A stretch of DNA of 64,000 nucleotides from VAZQ01 sp034669045 (GCA_034669045.1 JAXDOD010000102.1:37730-101729), one strand, 5' to 3'; shown: positions 16,723 to 25,966, counted from the first letter of the stretch. The notes: a model not told the origin generated them from the sequence alone. Made by a program: numbers and translations.

Positions 16723-17697
16723 ATGCCGCAGCGTCTCAATAAGGCCCCGTCAGGATCAGCCGCGCGCATGACTTCGATACAACAATTCACCGTCGACGAT
16801 TTCCTGTCCGCGCTGGACATGCCGCCCGGTTCCGCCGCTCTGATCGCTCCGCAAGTGGCAAAGTACGATCTGAGCTATCGGCGCCTGGGCGTGGAGGAGC
16901 GCGCCGCGCTCGTTCGCGAGGTTCTTGCCCGCCTCGACTCCTTCAGCAAGGTCGGCGCTCACCGATACCAGATCTGGGATCAATCATGGTCCGAGCTGGC
17001 GGGGCGCTTCGCGGCGAGCGGTGGCGCGCTCTCGTCGCTGGAGCCTTCATTCATCGGCGCATCGCCGGTCGTTCGCCTCGGCGACGACTACGCGCGGCCG
17101 GCCGATCCGCGGTTCGAGCTCTACTGGTTCCGTATCCTTCGGCTTTGGCTGTTCAAGACCTACCTGGCTGAGTTCGACCGCGTGCTCGAATTCGGGTGCG
17201 GCAGCGGCTACAACCTGGCCGCCCTGGCGGAGCTCTACCCGGAGAAGGAGTTGGTCGGCCTCGACTGGTCCGAAGCCGCGGTCGCGCTGGTCGGCCGCAT
17301 CGGCGCAACCCAAGACCGCCGGCTGATCGGGCGGCAATTCGATTTCTTCGATCCCGATCCATCTCTGGCGCTCGGGAAGACGTCCGCGGTCATGACCTTC
17401 GCGGCCCTCGAACAGACCGGCACCAGGTTCACGCGGTTCCTCGACTGGCTGCTGGAACGAAAGCCCGGCCTCGTCATCAATATGGAGCCGGCGCTCGAGC
17501 TCTACGACGCCGACCGCCCGTTCGACCAACTCGCGGTCCGCTATCACACCGGCCGGGACTATCTCAGCGGCTATTTTCCCGGCATCCGGGAGCTTGCAAA
17601 CGAAGGCAAGGCCCAGATACTAAAGCTGTTGAGGCCCCGGTTTGGAAGCCTCTATCACGAAGGCTATTCGCTTCTCATCTGGCGGCCGGTCGATTGA
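16723..17697 (+). CDS. Class I SAM-dependent methyltransferase
   Basis: A 324-residue protein. The SAM-binding motif VLEFGCGSGYNLAALAE lies at about residues 155-171 with an acidic post-I residue in LVGLDWS. The N-terminal 150 residues form a separate helical part. Starts at 16723 and at 16768 (MTSIQQFTVDDF) are both possible. The enzyme may methylate a sugar of the exported glycan or an intermediate; nothing in the sequence fixes the target. It lies between the ABC exporter and UDP-xylose synthase on the same strand. Confidence 0.8.
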   Translation: MPQRLNKAPSGSAARMTSIQQFTVDDFLSALDMPPGSAALIAPQVAKYDLSYRRLGVEERAALVREVLARLDSFSKVGAHRYQIWDQSWSELAGRFAASGGALSSLEPSFIGASPVVRLGDDYARPADPRFELYWFRILRLWLFKTYLAEFDRVLEFGCGSGYNLAALAELYPEKELVGLDWSEAAVALVGRIGATQDRRLIGRQFDFFDPDPSLALGKTSAVMTFAALEQTGTRFTRFLDWLLERKPGLVINMEPALELYDADRPFDQLAVRYHTGRDYLSGYFPGIRELANEGKAQILKLLRPRFGSLYHEGYSLLIWRPVD

Positions 17698-17762
17698 ATG
17701 CCGGACCGACCCCGGCCGGCCTCGAAGGTTCATCGACATCGCAACGGCATGACGGGTATTCA

Positions 17763-18710
17763 ATGGCGCGCGTTCTGGTCACTGGCGGAGCCGGCTTCAT
17801 CGGATCGCACCTGTGCGACCGGCTGGTGCGCGACGGCCATGATGTCCTGTGCGTCGACAACTATTTCAGCGGCCACCGCCAGAATGTCTTCCACTTGAGT
17901 GGAAACAAGCATTTCGAGCTGCTCCGCCATGACGTGACCTTCCCGCTCTACGTGGAGGTCGACGATATCTATAATCTCGCCTGCCCGGCCTCGCCGATCT
18001 ACTACCAGTTCGACCCCGTCCAGACCACCAAGACGAGCGTGCACGGGGCAATCAACATGCTGGGGCTGGCAAAGCGCACGCGCGCGAAGATCTTCCAGGC
18101 CTCGACCAGCGAAGTCTACGGCGATCCGACGGTGCACCCGCAGACCGAAGACTACAAAGGCAACGTCAGCACGACCGGGCCGCGCGCCTGTTACGACGAA
18201 GGCAAGCGCTGCGCGGAAACGCTGTTTTTCGACTACAATCGCCAGCACAGGCTGCGCATCAAGGTGGCGCGGATCTTCAACACGTATGGCCCCCGGATGC
18301 ATCCGAACGACGGCCGGGTGGTATCGAACTTCATCGTACAGGCGCTCCGGAACGAACCCATCACCATCTATGGCGACGGCCGGCAAACCCGAGCGTTCTG
18401 CTATGTCGACGACCTGATTGAAGCCTTCCAGCGCTTGATGGCCACGGCCGACGAATTCACCGGACCGGTCAACCTGGGCAACCCGGTCGAATTCACCATC
18501 GCGGAGCTTGCGGAACTGGTGCGCGACATCACCAATACCCGGTCGACGTTCGTCACCAAGCCGTTGCCGGCCGACGATCCCAAGCAACGGTGTCCGGATA
18601 TTGCGCTCGCGAGGAAAGTCCTGAATTGGCAACCTTTGGTGCCGTTGCGGGTCGGATTGGAACGAACAGTGGCCTATTTCTCCGAACTCCTGGCAGGCGG
18701 CAAGCTGTGA
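17763..18710 (+). CDS. UDP-glucuronate decarboxylase (UDP-xylose synthase)
   Basis: An extended SDR of 315 residues converting UDP-glucuronate to UDP-xylose. It shows GGAGFIGSHLCDRL at the N-terminus, N-L-A-C-P-A-S-P-I-Y-Y-Q, which is distinctive for this family, STSEVYGDP, and the catalytic Y-D-E-G-K. It ends with the common D-D-P-K-Q-R-C-P-D stretch. The ATG at 17763 is the natural start, although the frame is open upstream. Ugd at 34117-35523 would supply UDP-glucuronate, so xylose is a likely component of the glycan. Confidence 0.93.
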   Translation: MARVLVTGGAGFIGSHLCDRLVRDGHDVLCVDNYFSGHRQNVFHLSGNKHFELLRHDVTFPLYVEVDDIYNLACPASPIYYQFDPVQTTKTSVHGAINMLGLAKRTRAKIFQASTSEVYGDPTVHPQTEDYKGNVSTTGPRACYDEGKRCAETLFFDYNRQHRLRIKVARIFNTYGPRMHPNDGRVVSNFIVQALRNEPITIYGDGRQTRAFCYVDDLIEAFQRLMATADEFTGPVNLGNPVEFTIAELAELVRDITNTRSTFVTKPLPADDPKQRCPDIALARKVLNWQPLVPLRVGLERTVAYFSELLAGGKL

Positions 18711-18835
18711 ATCCGACCCGGGATCGCCTAAGACATTCGCCCGCGGCGGCACTTGAAATGGCGCAGGTCGCGCGCGCCAGCAGCCGGCGGCGGCCCCGGC
18801 CCGGTGCCGCGATCTAGTGTAGGAAGGGCGGATTC

Positions 18836-19921
18836 ATGATCATCACTCAGACGCCGTTCCGCATTTCCTTTTTTGGCGGCGGCACCGATTTTCCCGCCTG
18901 GTATCGAACGAATGGTGGCGCAGTGCTCTCGACCACCATCGACAAATATTGCTATCTCACGTGCCGGCATTTCCCGCCGTTCTTCCCCAATGCATTCCGG
19001 ATCGTCTGGTCGCACATCGAGCCGGTCTCCTCGATCAGTGAAATCCTGCATCCCGCCGTGCGCGAAGGCCTGCGGATGATGGGCTTCACCGATCGCGAGG
19101 GCCTCGAGATTCACCATCAGGGCGACCTGCCGGCGCGGGCGGGGATGGGATCGAGCGCCGCCTTTGCCAATGGCCTCATCCTCAGCCTGCATGGCCTCAA
19201 GGGCGAGCAGGTTGACAGGGAAACGCTCTACCGCGAGGCGATCGAGCTCGAACAGAGCTGGCTCAAGGACGACGTCGGCTCGCAGGACCAGGTCGCGACC
19301 GCTTGCGGCGGGCTCAACACCATCTCGTTCGGCCCAGGCGATGCCATCAAGGTTGCGCCGCTCCGCTTGCCGGAACGGCGCATCGAGATGCTGGAGCAGC
19401 AGCTCATGCTGTTCTACACGGGAACGAGCCGCCTTGGCCCCGACATCGCCAAGAAGACGCTTTCGCATCTCTCCGAACACGCCGACGACCTCCGCCATAT
19501 GCGCAAGATGGTCGACCGGGGCATCGACATTCTCACCGGCGACGGCAACCTGAGCGCCTTCGGCGGCCTGCTCGACGAGGCCTGGCGCTACAAGCGGCGC
19601 CTCAGCAGCAGCATCAGCAACAGCCGCATCGACGACATCTATGCCCGCGCCATGGCGCACGGCGCGCTCGGCGGCAAGCTCCTGGGCGCGGGCGGAACGG
19701 GCTTCATGCTGTTCTACGTCCCGCTCGAAAGGCAGAAAGCCATTCGCGATGCCTTGCCGTCGTGCCTCCACGTCCCGTTCAAGCTCGACGACAAAGGCGC
19801 GTCGATCATCGCCAACAACAGCAACACCATGGCGCGCACGGAAATGCCGGCGTTGTCCAGTTCGCCAAGCGACGATGGCATGCCCCTGAATGCCCTACCC
19901 TCCTTGACCAAGATCGGCTGA
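18836..19921 (+). CDS. hddA: D-glycero-D-manno-heptose-7-phosphate kinase (GHMP kinase, HddA type)
   Basis: A 361-residue GHMP-family kinase. The start MIITQTPFRISFFGGGTDFP is typical of HddA, which phosphorylates heptose-7-phosphate at C1 on the GDP-heptose route. The GHMP ATP-loop is P-A-R-A-G-M-G-S-S-A-A-F at about residues 100-111, and L-L-G-A-G-G-T-G-F lies in the C-terminal motif. The ribosome site AGGAAGG is 8 bases before the ATG. GmhA and an HddC-GmhB fusion lie within 6 kb on the opposite strand, which supports the substrate assignment. Fucokinase-like activity is the main alternative. Confidence 0.88.
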   Translation: MIITQTPFRISFFGGGTDFPAWYRTNGGAVLSTTIDKYCYLTCRHFPPFFPNAFRIVWSHIEPVSSISEILHPAVREGLRMMGFTDREGLEIHHQGDLPARAGMGSSAAFANGLILSLHGLKGEQVDRETLYREAIELEQSWLKDDVGSQDQVATACGGLNTISFGPGDAIKVAPLRLPERRIEMLEQQLMLFYTGTSRLGPDIAKKTLSHLSEHADDLRHMRKMVDRGIDILTGDGNLSAFGGLLDEAWRYKRRLSSSISNSRIDDIYARAMAHGALGGKLLGAGGTGFMLFYVPLERQKAIRDALPSCLHVPFKLDDKGASIIANNSNTMARTEMPALSSSPSDDGMPLNALPSLTKIG

Positions 19922-19959
19922 GCGCGCGCAACGGCGCCTTCCCGCCAGCGAGGATTCCG

Positions 19960-20469
19960 ATGAAAGTGTCGAAGGCCAAGCTCGACGGTGTCCTGGTCAT
20001 CGAACCGCCGACGCAGTTCGAGGACTACCGCGGCGAATATGTGGAGATCTACAACGATGCGCTCTACAGAGCCGCGGGCGTGTCCTTCGACTTCGTGCAG
20101 GACGACATTTCGGTGTCCTCGCAGCACGTGCTTCGCGGCATCCACGGCGACGCGCGAACCGCCAAGCTGGTGTCGTGCCTCCATGGAAAGTTCTATCTGG
20201 TCGTCGTGAACTGGGACGAGAGGTCGCCGCAGTATCGTCAGTGGGAGGCGTTCACGCTGTCCGACAAGAACCGTCTTCAGGTTCTGGTGCCGCCCAAGTT
20301 CGGCAATGGACATCTCGTTCTCTCGGAGATGGCGATCTTTCACTACAAACAAAGCACGCAATACGACCGCGCCAGCCAGTTCACGCTGGCCTGGAACGAC
20401 CCGGCGCTCGGTATCTGGTGGCCACACAAGAATCCGATCGTCTCGCAAAGAGATGAGGGCGTACGGTAG
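19960..20469 (+). CDS. RmlC-like cupin epimerase, probably acting on a GDP-4-keto-6-deoxyheptose
   Basis: A 169-residue member of the dTDP-4-dehydrorhamnose 3,5-epimerase family that differs from the canonical rfbC product in this window. It keeps the catalytic His in LRGIHGD and the closing W-N-D-P-A-L-G-I-W-W-P, but replaces the RmlC phrase GFAHGF with KFGNGH. The pattern R-G-I-H-G-D plus P-P-x-x-G-N-x-H is, from memory, that of the Campylobacter GDP-heptose C3/C5 epimerases (MlghB/DdahB). Its position 38 bases after hddA supports this. It ends 4 bases from the convergent glycosyltransferase gene. The exact substrate is inference. Confidence 0.8.
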   Translation: MKVSKAKLDGVLVIEPPTQFEDYRGEYVEIYNDALYRAAGVSFDFVQDDISVSSQHVLRGIHGDARTAKLVSCLHGKFYLVVVNWDERSPQYRQWEAFTLSDKNRLQVLVPPKFGNGHLVLSEMAIFHYKQSTQYDRASQFTLAWNDPALGIWWPHKNPIVSQRDEGVR

Positions 20470-20473
20470 CCGA

Positions 20474-23011
20474 TTATGCGTGCGGGGACGTCACGCGGCG
20501 CACGACCGCCCGGATGGTGCGGGACAGGCCGAGCGTGCGGAAATGCGCATGGACCTGCGCAAACGGCCGCGCCAGTCGGCGCAGAGGGCGGGTCATTTTT
20601 CGTCTGATCGATGCCAGCGCACCCAATTCGGTTGCGGCATGGACCAGCGTCTCGAATTGCGACGCCGCTACTCGTTCGCTCGGACGCGAGCGCAAGAGTT
20701 CCAGGCGCCGGCGCAATTCCTCGGGATACAGATGCTCGAACCGCGCAACGGCAAGAAACCCATCGATGGCATCGTCATACCAGGTCGGCGAGCCGGACGT
20801 CGTGACGCTTCCCAGCCGATACCACATCGTAAGCAGGTCCCTGATCGCGTCCTGCCGATCCGCCCGATCGAGCGCAGGAACGACCTGATAGAGCTCCGAG
20901 AGCAGAATCGTCGGATACCTTTCGGCACATTCGCTGAAGGCGCCCACGATCTCGTCGCCGAGTTGCCGATCCCAGCCCGGCGCCCGGGCCAGCCGGCACA
21001 GCAATCGCAATCGCGTCCGCATCAGCGGCACGTTGTCGGGAAAGATCGCAAGCGACTTCCGATAGCGCTCAAGAGCCATGCCCGGAGCATCGCGACGTTC
21101 CGCCAAAAGGCCGAGATAGCCGTGCGCTGCGGCGAGGAGCGCTTGTGCAGGCCGCCGCGATCGATCGATGCCGTCTCCACCGACGCCCGAATTCCTCGTC
21201 ACCTCGCCGGACAAAACGAGCTGGTTGTACTCATAATAGGGAAAGACCTGATCGCGCTGGTGGAGAGTCATCGGGAGTGCCACGTCGGAATCCGTCGGCG
21301 ACAGGAAGAGCCCGTCGAATTCGTCGATCAGATCCTGGAACCGCCCGTCCGCGTCGGGATTGGGTTTGGTGCTCTCGAAAATGCGCCAATGCGCGGCATT
21401 GAAGCGAAGCAGCAGCGATTTCGGAAACCGGGTCAGGCCTTGGTTAAGGAGCGCATAGGCGCGCTGGCGCCGCGTGCGCGCTCGCCTGTCCCGGTAGAGC
21501 AGCGCCAGATGCATGTTGATGGCGGCAGCATTGTTGTAATCGCGGTCATCCCATGACGGAGCCGGCAGGAGCCCGCTTTCGTATCGCTCGACTTTTTCGC
21601 GCACGTGCTCGCGTTCGAACATGACCCTGTCGATCGGCGGCGTGATCCATACCGAGCGCGGACGGACCTGAACGGCCTCGCGCGGGCCTGTGCTCGTCCG
21701 CGGTGCCCGCCAGACCAGGGCGGAAAACGCAGCCACCTTCAGAAGACGCTCCATGTTCTTTTCGCGCGAGACCTGCCGCGCCGAGAAGACGCGTTTCGTA
21801 TGCTCGTGGATCGTCGCCGGGTGGTACGGCGAACCCGGTCCGGCCGCATGGTGCTTCTCGATGTGCGAGGCGATATCCGCCGCAATCTCGGTCTCGCGGA
21901 ACGGAAAGCAGCCCGCCCCGATATTGGCGTAGCCGGACCCCTCGGGATAGAGCACGCAACAGGAGTGCGCGAGCGCGTCGAGCCACCGCGGTGAAGGCTG
22001 GCCGCTGTAACGATTGACAATGGGCACGAAACGAGCCCGCGCCAGCAGATCGAAATACCGCGCCTCCGGAATGTGTCCATCGACGATATGAATGCGATAG
22101 CGGGGTGACAGCCCGGCAAGCTGATAGAGAAAACGAGGCTTTTCCGAATGGAGGACATTGAGGGCGGCCCCGGTGAACAGGACGTCGATGTCTTTGTCGA
22201 GCCGCAGTGTCGGCTCGGGGAACGGCATGCACATCGGTTCGGTCAACAGGCTGGACAGGCATGGAGCGCCGAGGGCGTGCTGCAGCTCGAAATGCTCCTG
22301 CGAGGTGCACGTCAGGCGCACGTCATGGGCCGCGAGATTGTCCGCCGCGCGGGACAAGAACACGTCGGTGTCGTGACACCACAGCACCCGCGGCACGGTC
22401 ACCCGCTCGAAATTCTTCGGCAGCATCCACTGCGGCGTCTGTGAGAAAATGAAATCGGGCCGCTCCTGCGCCACGAGACCATCGAGGAATGCGTCAAAAG
22501 GATCGTTCAGGTCGTTCGGCCAGGCATTCCGGTCGAACTGAGTCGCGTAATGGCTGACCTTGAACTGCCCATAGCGATGGACCGGCTGGCGGACACTCTG
22601 GTCGCCTTTGGTAAAGATCGGCAGGACCGCGGCCGGGGTAATGACCCGGATTTCCCCCGCCACGATCAGCCGGCGCAGACGCACGGCCATCTCGGCTTCC
22701 GGCGAATTCGGCGGAATGCTTGCGAGCGCCGAAAGAGCATCGGCCGTGCGCTCGGCCAGCCACAGCGCGAACGCCTTGATCAGCGCCCCTCGCGCGGACA
22801 GCACGGGGAAGCCTTCCAGCCGCTCCAGGCCTTGGGTCACCAGCCCTGCCATCACGACCGCGCAGGCCCGCAGTTCGCTGTCCTGCGGGGCGGTCTCCGA
22901 AACCAGCATGAAATCGCCGGCGGCCCAGGCGTGCTCAGGCGTCGGATAGGTCGACCGTATTTCCGCAAAGGAAAACCTGGACCGAAATCGGGGAGCGATC
23001 CGGATCGACAT
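20474..23011 (-). CDS. Large glycosyltransferase (CgeB/GT1-like) with C-terminal TPR-like helical region
   Basis: An 845-residue protein from the ATG at 23011, which overlaps the upstream HddC-GmhB stop by one base. An in-frame start at 23233 lies inside that gene and is discarded. Residues about 130-430 look like a two-domain glycosyltransferase related to CgeB/GT1: V-L-W-C-H-D-T-D-V-F, then I-D-V-L-F-T-G-A, then a donor-site stretch ending G-A-G-C-F-P-F-R-E-T. From about 460 onward the protein is helical, with T-R-F-P-K-S-L-L-L-R-F-N and R-Y-R-K-S-L-A-I-F-P-D phrases that resemble TPR units. It is the last gene of the minus-strand operon and may transfer the heptose made by that operon. Confidence 0.75.
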   Translation of the reverse strand: MSIRIAPRFRSRFSFAEIRSTYPTPEHAWAAGDFMLVSETAPQDSELRACAVVMAGLVTQGLERLEGFPVLSARGALIKAFALWLAERTADALSALASIPPNSPEAEMAVRLRRLIVAGEIRVITPAAVLPIFTKGDQSVRQPVHRYGQFKVSHYATQFDRNAWPNDLNDPFDAFLDGLVAQERPDFIFSQTPQWMLPKNFERVTVPRVLWCHDTDVFLSRAADNLAAHDVRLTCTSQEHFELQHALGAPCLSSLLTEPMCMPFPEPTLRLDKDIDVLFTGAALNVLHSEKPRFLYQLAGLSPRYRIHIVDGHIPEARYFDLLARARFVPIVNRYSGQPSPRWLDALAHSCCVLYPEGSGYANIGAGCFPFRETEIAADIASHIEKHHAAGPGSPYHPATIHEHTKRVFSARQVSREKNMERLLKVAAFSALVWRAPRTSTGPREAVQVRPRSVWITPPIDRVMFEREHVREKVERYESGLLPAPSWDDRDYNNAAAINMHLALLYRDRRARTRRQRAYALLNQGLTRFPKSLLLRFNAAHWRIFESTKPNPDADGRFQDLIDEFDGLFLSPTDSDVALPMTLHQRDQVFPYYEYNQLVLSGEVTRNSGVGGDGIDRSRRPAQALLAAAHGYLGLLAERRDAPGMALERYRKSLAIFPDNVPLMRTRLRLLCRLARAPGWDRQLGDEIVGAFSECAERYPTILLSELYQVVPALDRADRQDAIRDLLTMWYRLGSVTTSGSPTWYDDAIDGFLAVARFEHLYPEELRRRLELLRSRPSERVAASQFETLVHAATELGALASIRRKMTRPLRRLARPFAQVHAHFRTLGLSRTIRAVVRRVTSPHA

Positions 23012-24273
23012 CAGCGATCGCTTCCGATGTCGTCGGGCCACGGCGTCAAACCGGTCGTGACCCCCGCTGCGAAGCGCCTGAGATCGCCGCCCTGGAACAG
23101 ATGGCCGCGCACACCTGCGCTGCTCGCAGCCGCGAGGTCGGTCGGCCGGTCGCCGATAAGGAAACTCTGTTCCCGGCGCACCGGCCAATGCGCCATCAGG
23201 TCCTGCAGCATTCCACAGCCGGGTTTGCGCCAATCCGATTCATGACGGTATTCGCCGACTGCAGCTTCCGGATGATATGGACAATAGCGAAACGCGTCGA
23301 CATGCGCGCCGATCTTTCCCAGCTCCTCATTGATCCACTCGTGCAGCAGCATCACCTGCGCCTCGGGATAAAGCCCGCGCGCGACGCCGGCTTGGTTGGT
23401 CACGACGAAGACGAAAAAGCCGCCGTCGTTGAGCGACTTGATCGTCTCCTTCGCGCCCGCGATCCATTTGAACTGGTCGGGCCGGTGCACCCAGCCATCG
23501 TCGATATTGAGCACGCCGTCGCGATCCAGGAAGGCGGCGGCGCGCGTCGTTCGCTCCGGAAGAATGAGCTGGGCGCAATCGAGGTCCTCCGGCATGCCAA
23601 TGTCGATGAAAAAGCCGCCGAAGCGCTGGCCGAACACGGCCCCGCGTTCGGCGAGGCCCGGCAGCACGTCGCGTTCGAGCGAGCATGGTCCCTGCCCGAT
23701 TCTGGGGCCGATCGTCTGCAGAATCTCGCGCCGGAGCCAATACACGCCGCCATTGATGAGGCCCGGACCGGCGCATTCCGGCCGCTCGGCAAAGCGCACG
23801 ATGCGCGAGCCCTGCAAGGCTACCGTGCCGTAGCGGCTGGCGTCGGCGACCTCACGCAACGCAAGCTTGGCGATCCACGGGCCATCGGACGGACCACAGG
23901 CGAGGTCGAGCAGGTTGATGTCGAACAGGCTGTCGCCGTTGAGCAGCAGGAATTCCTCATCAAGCGCGCCGGCCGCATGAGCGAGCGCGCCGGCGGTGCC
24001 GGCCGGCTCAGGCTCCAGCACATGCGTGATCTCGAGCTCGATGTCGTGGGCGATGCGACAATGTCGCGGAAAGCGCTCGACCAGTGCCTGCGAACGGTAT
24101 CCGCAGAGCAGGATCACCCGGCGGAAACCATGCCGGCCGACCTCCCGCAGCAGGTAATCCAGGAACGGCCGCCCGGCGACGTCGACCATCGGCTTGGGCA
24201 GACCACGCGTGCGCTCGCCGAGCCGCGTGCCGAGGCCGCCGACCAGGATCACGCACTGCTTGGAACGGGCCAT
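23011..24273 (-). CDS. HddC-GmhB fusion: heptose-1-phosphate guanylyltransferase joined to heptose-1,7-bisphosphate phosphatase
   Basis: One polypeptide of 420 residues carries two steps of GDP-heptose synthesis. The N-terminal half (about 1-235) is a nucleotidyltransferase: V-G-G-L-G-T-R-L near the start, K-P-M-V-D-V, and L-L-N-G-D-S. The C-terminal half (about 240-400) is a HAD phosphatase of the GmhB/histidinol-phosphatase type: F-L-D-R-D-G-V-L-N, V-T-N-Q-A-G-V-A-R-G, a C-P-Y-H-P zinc-site phrase, and I-G-D-R-P-T-D. The ATG at 24273 gives the usual HddC start; a TTG at 24297, just after AGGAGG, is the alternative. It sits between gmhA and the glycosyltransferase with little or no spacing. 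Confidence 0.9.
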   Translation of the reverse strand: MARSKQCVILVGGLGTRLGERTRGLPKPMVDVAGRPFLDYLLREVGRHGFRRVILLCGYRSQALVERFPRHCRIAHDIELEITHVLEPEPAGTAGALAHAAGALDEEFLLLNGDSLFDINLLDLACGPSDGPWIAKLALREVADASRYGTVALQGSRIVRFAERPECAGPGLINGGVYWLRREILQTIGPRIGQGPCSLERDVLPGLAERGAVFGQRFGGFFIDIGMPEDLDCAQLILPERTTRAAAFLDRDGVLNIDDGWVHRPDQFKWIAGAKETIKSLNDGGFFVFVVTNQAGVARGLYPEAQVMLLHEWINEELGKIGAHVDAFRYCPYHPEAAVGEYRHESDWRKPGCGMLQDLMAHWPVRREQSFLIGDRPTDLAAASSAGVRGHLFQGGDLRRFAAGVTTGLTPWPDDIGSDR

Positions 24274-24289
24274 CGCGTGCACCGGCGTT

Positions 24290-24862
24290 TCACGCAAGCG
24301 CCTCCTCGACGAGTTCGCAGATCATGTGGCCGATGGCAATGTGCATCTCCTGGATCCGCGGCGTCCGCGCCGACGGCACGCAGATGCACTGGTCGCATAA
24401 CGGCCGCATCCTGCCGCCGGATTCGCCGGCGAGCCCCACGGTGGCGATGCCGAGCTCGCGCGCCTGTTCGAGCGCGCGCAGAATGTTGCGGCTGGTACCG
24501 CTGGTGGAGATCGCCACCAGCACATCGCCGCCTCGCCCGATGCCTTTGACCTGGCGCGCGAACACCTCGTCGAAACTGTAGTCGTTCCCGATCGCGGTCA
24601 GCGTCGAGCTGTTGGCGTTGAGCGCCATGGCGGCGAGCGGGCCGCGCTCGACCAGGTAGCGGCCCATCAATTCGGCGGCGAGATGCTGGGCGTCCGCCGC
24701 CGAGCCGCCGTTGCCGCAGAACATGATCTTGCCGCCGGTCCGCAGCGCCTGCGCCAGTGTTCCGGCGACCGCCTCGACGGTCTCGGCATGCCGGGTCAGC
24801 GCCTGGAAATTCCCCGCGATCTCCTCGAACGCCGAGCGCACGCGGTTCGTTTCCTTCGTCAC
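24290..24862 (-). CDS. gmhA: Sedoheptulose-7-phosphate isomerase
   Basis: A SIS-domain isomerase that makes D-glycero-D-manno-heptose-7-phosphate. From the GTG at 24862 the protein has 190 residues, the family length, and AAAGG lies 7 bases upstream. Motifs are MFCGNGGSAADAQH, A-I-S-T-S-G-T-S-R-N, and the C-terminal Q-E-M-H-I-A-I-G-H. An ATG at 24967 overlaps the preceding aldo/keto reductase stop as ATGA and would add 35 residues without family counterpart; that start cannot be excluded. The gene may serve both the GDP-heptose route here and the ADP-heptose route (HldE/HldD) near 46-48 kb. Confidence 0.93.
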   Translation of the reverse strand: MTKETNRVRSAFEEIAGNFQALTRHAETVEAVAGTLAQALRTGGKIMFCGNGGSAADAQHLAAELMGRYLVERGPLAAMALNANSSTLTAIGNDYSFDEVFARQVKGIGRGGDVLVAISTSGTSRNILRALEQARELGIATVGLAGESGGRMRPLCDQCICVPSARTPRIQEMHIAIGHMICELVEEALA

Positions 24863-24963
24863 CTGCAAGCCTTTCTTTGTGATGGACGAGCTTCGTGCTG
24901 TCATTGCGGCACTCGCGCGCCCGAACTTGGCGGAAAGCCCGCGCCATTTCAAGCGCTGCACGA

Positions 24964-25935
24964 TCACGGCGCCTGCGCACGAACGAAGAACGACTGCGAC
25001 CGGTTAAGCGCCAGCACCGCCTCGACCGCATCGGCCGGGAGGGGTCCAAGCGCGCTGGCCGCCGCGTTCTCATCGACTTCCGGCACGCTGAGCATCCCTG
25101 GAATGACCGCCGAGACCGCTGGAAAGGACAGGCAGAAGCGCAACGCCGCTTGCGTGTGGGACGATCCCGGCGGATGCGGCACCGCCGCCAGAAGCTGCGC
25201 GGCGCCTTTGATCCACGCCTCGATCTGTGCCTGCGGCCAGTCGCGCCGGTGGTCCCCGGGCGGAAAAACGGTGTCGCCACGTATCGCACCCGATAGGAAC
25301 CCGAAGCACAGCGGCGTGCGCGCGATAATGCCGACGCCTTGCTCGTGCGCCAACGTCAGCAGCCCGTTCTCGACCGCCCGCACGTCCATCATGTTGAGAT
25401 TGACCTGCAGCGCCGACGGCCGCGCCGTTTGCAGGATTGCCAGCGCGTCCGCAGGCGACCGTGCCGACACTCCCCAGGCGCGGACCTTGCCCTGCCGCAC
25501 CATCGTCTCCAGCATCTCCACCACGTCGCGACGGGCGAGCGTGTCGGGCTGCGCGTCGTGCAGCATGAACAGGTCGACGTAATCGGTCTGCAGCCGCCGC
25601 AGGCTCTGCTCGCAGGACTGCAGGATGTCCGGCGGCGCGAAGCTCGTTGTCTTGCCGCCCGCGACGTAGCCGGCCTTGGTCGCGATGACGACGCGGCTGC
25701 GCTCGGCGCGCAAGGCGCGGCCAATCAGCGTTTCGCTATGCCCGCGGCCGTAGATGCTCGACGTATCGAAGAACGTGATGCCGAGATCGAGCGCGTGCCG
25801 CAACGCCGCCAGCGAGACCGCGTCGTCGGTGTCGCCATAGGAGGCCACGCCCTCGGTCCTGCCGCCGATGCCCCAGGCGCCGAATCCGATCTCCGAGATC
25901 TCGACGTCGCTGCGGCCCAGCCGGCGGTATTTCAT
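24964..25935 (-). CDS. Aldo/keto reductase
   Basis: A 323-residue NAD(P)H-dependent TIM-barrel oxidoreductase. MKYRRLGRSDVEISEIGFG is the classic start. The catalytic residues are visible as Asp in F-F-D-T-S-S-I-Y-G and Tyr in the same phrase, plus Lys in A-T-K-A-G-Y and His in M-L-H-D-A-Q. An upstream open frame to 26181 overlaps the radical-SAM gene and is discarded. Its place inside the heptose operon suggests reduction of a keto-sugar intermediate, but general carbonyl reduction is possible. Confidence 0.88.
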   Translation of the reverse strand: MKYRRLGRSDVEISEIGFGAWGIGGRTEGVASYGDTDDAVSLAALRHALDLGITFFDTSSIYGRGHSETLIGRALRAERSRVVIATKAGYVAGGKTTSFAPPDILQSCEQSLRRLQTDYVDLFMLHDAQPDTLARRDVVEMLETMVRQGKVRAWGVSARSPADALAILQTARPSALQVNLNMMDVRAVENGLLTLAHEQGVGIIARTPLCFGFLSGAIRGDTVFPPGDHRRDWPQAQIEAWIKGAAQLLAAVPHPPGSSHTQAALRFCLSFPAVSAVIPGMLSVPEVDENAAASALGPLPADAVEAVLALNRSQSFFVRAQAP

Positions 25936-25966
25936 TCGGACGATCCCGGCCCGGCAACGCGCGCGC

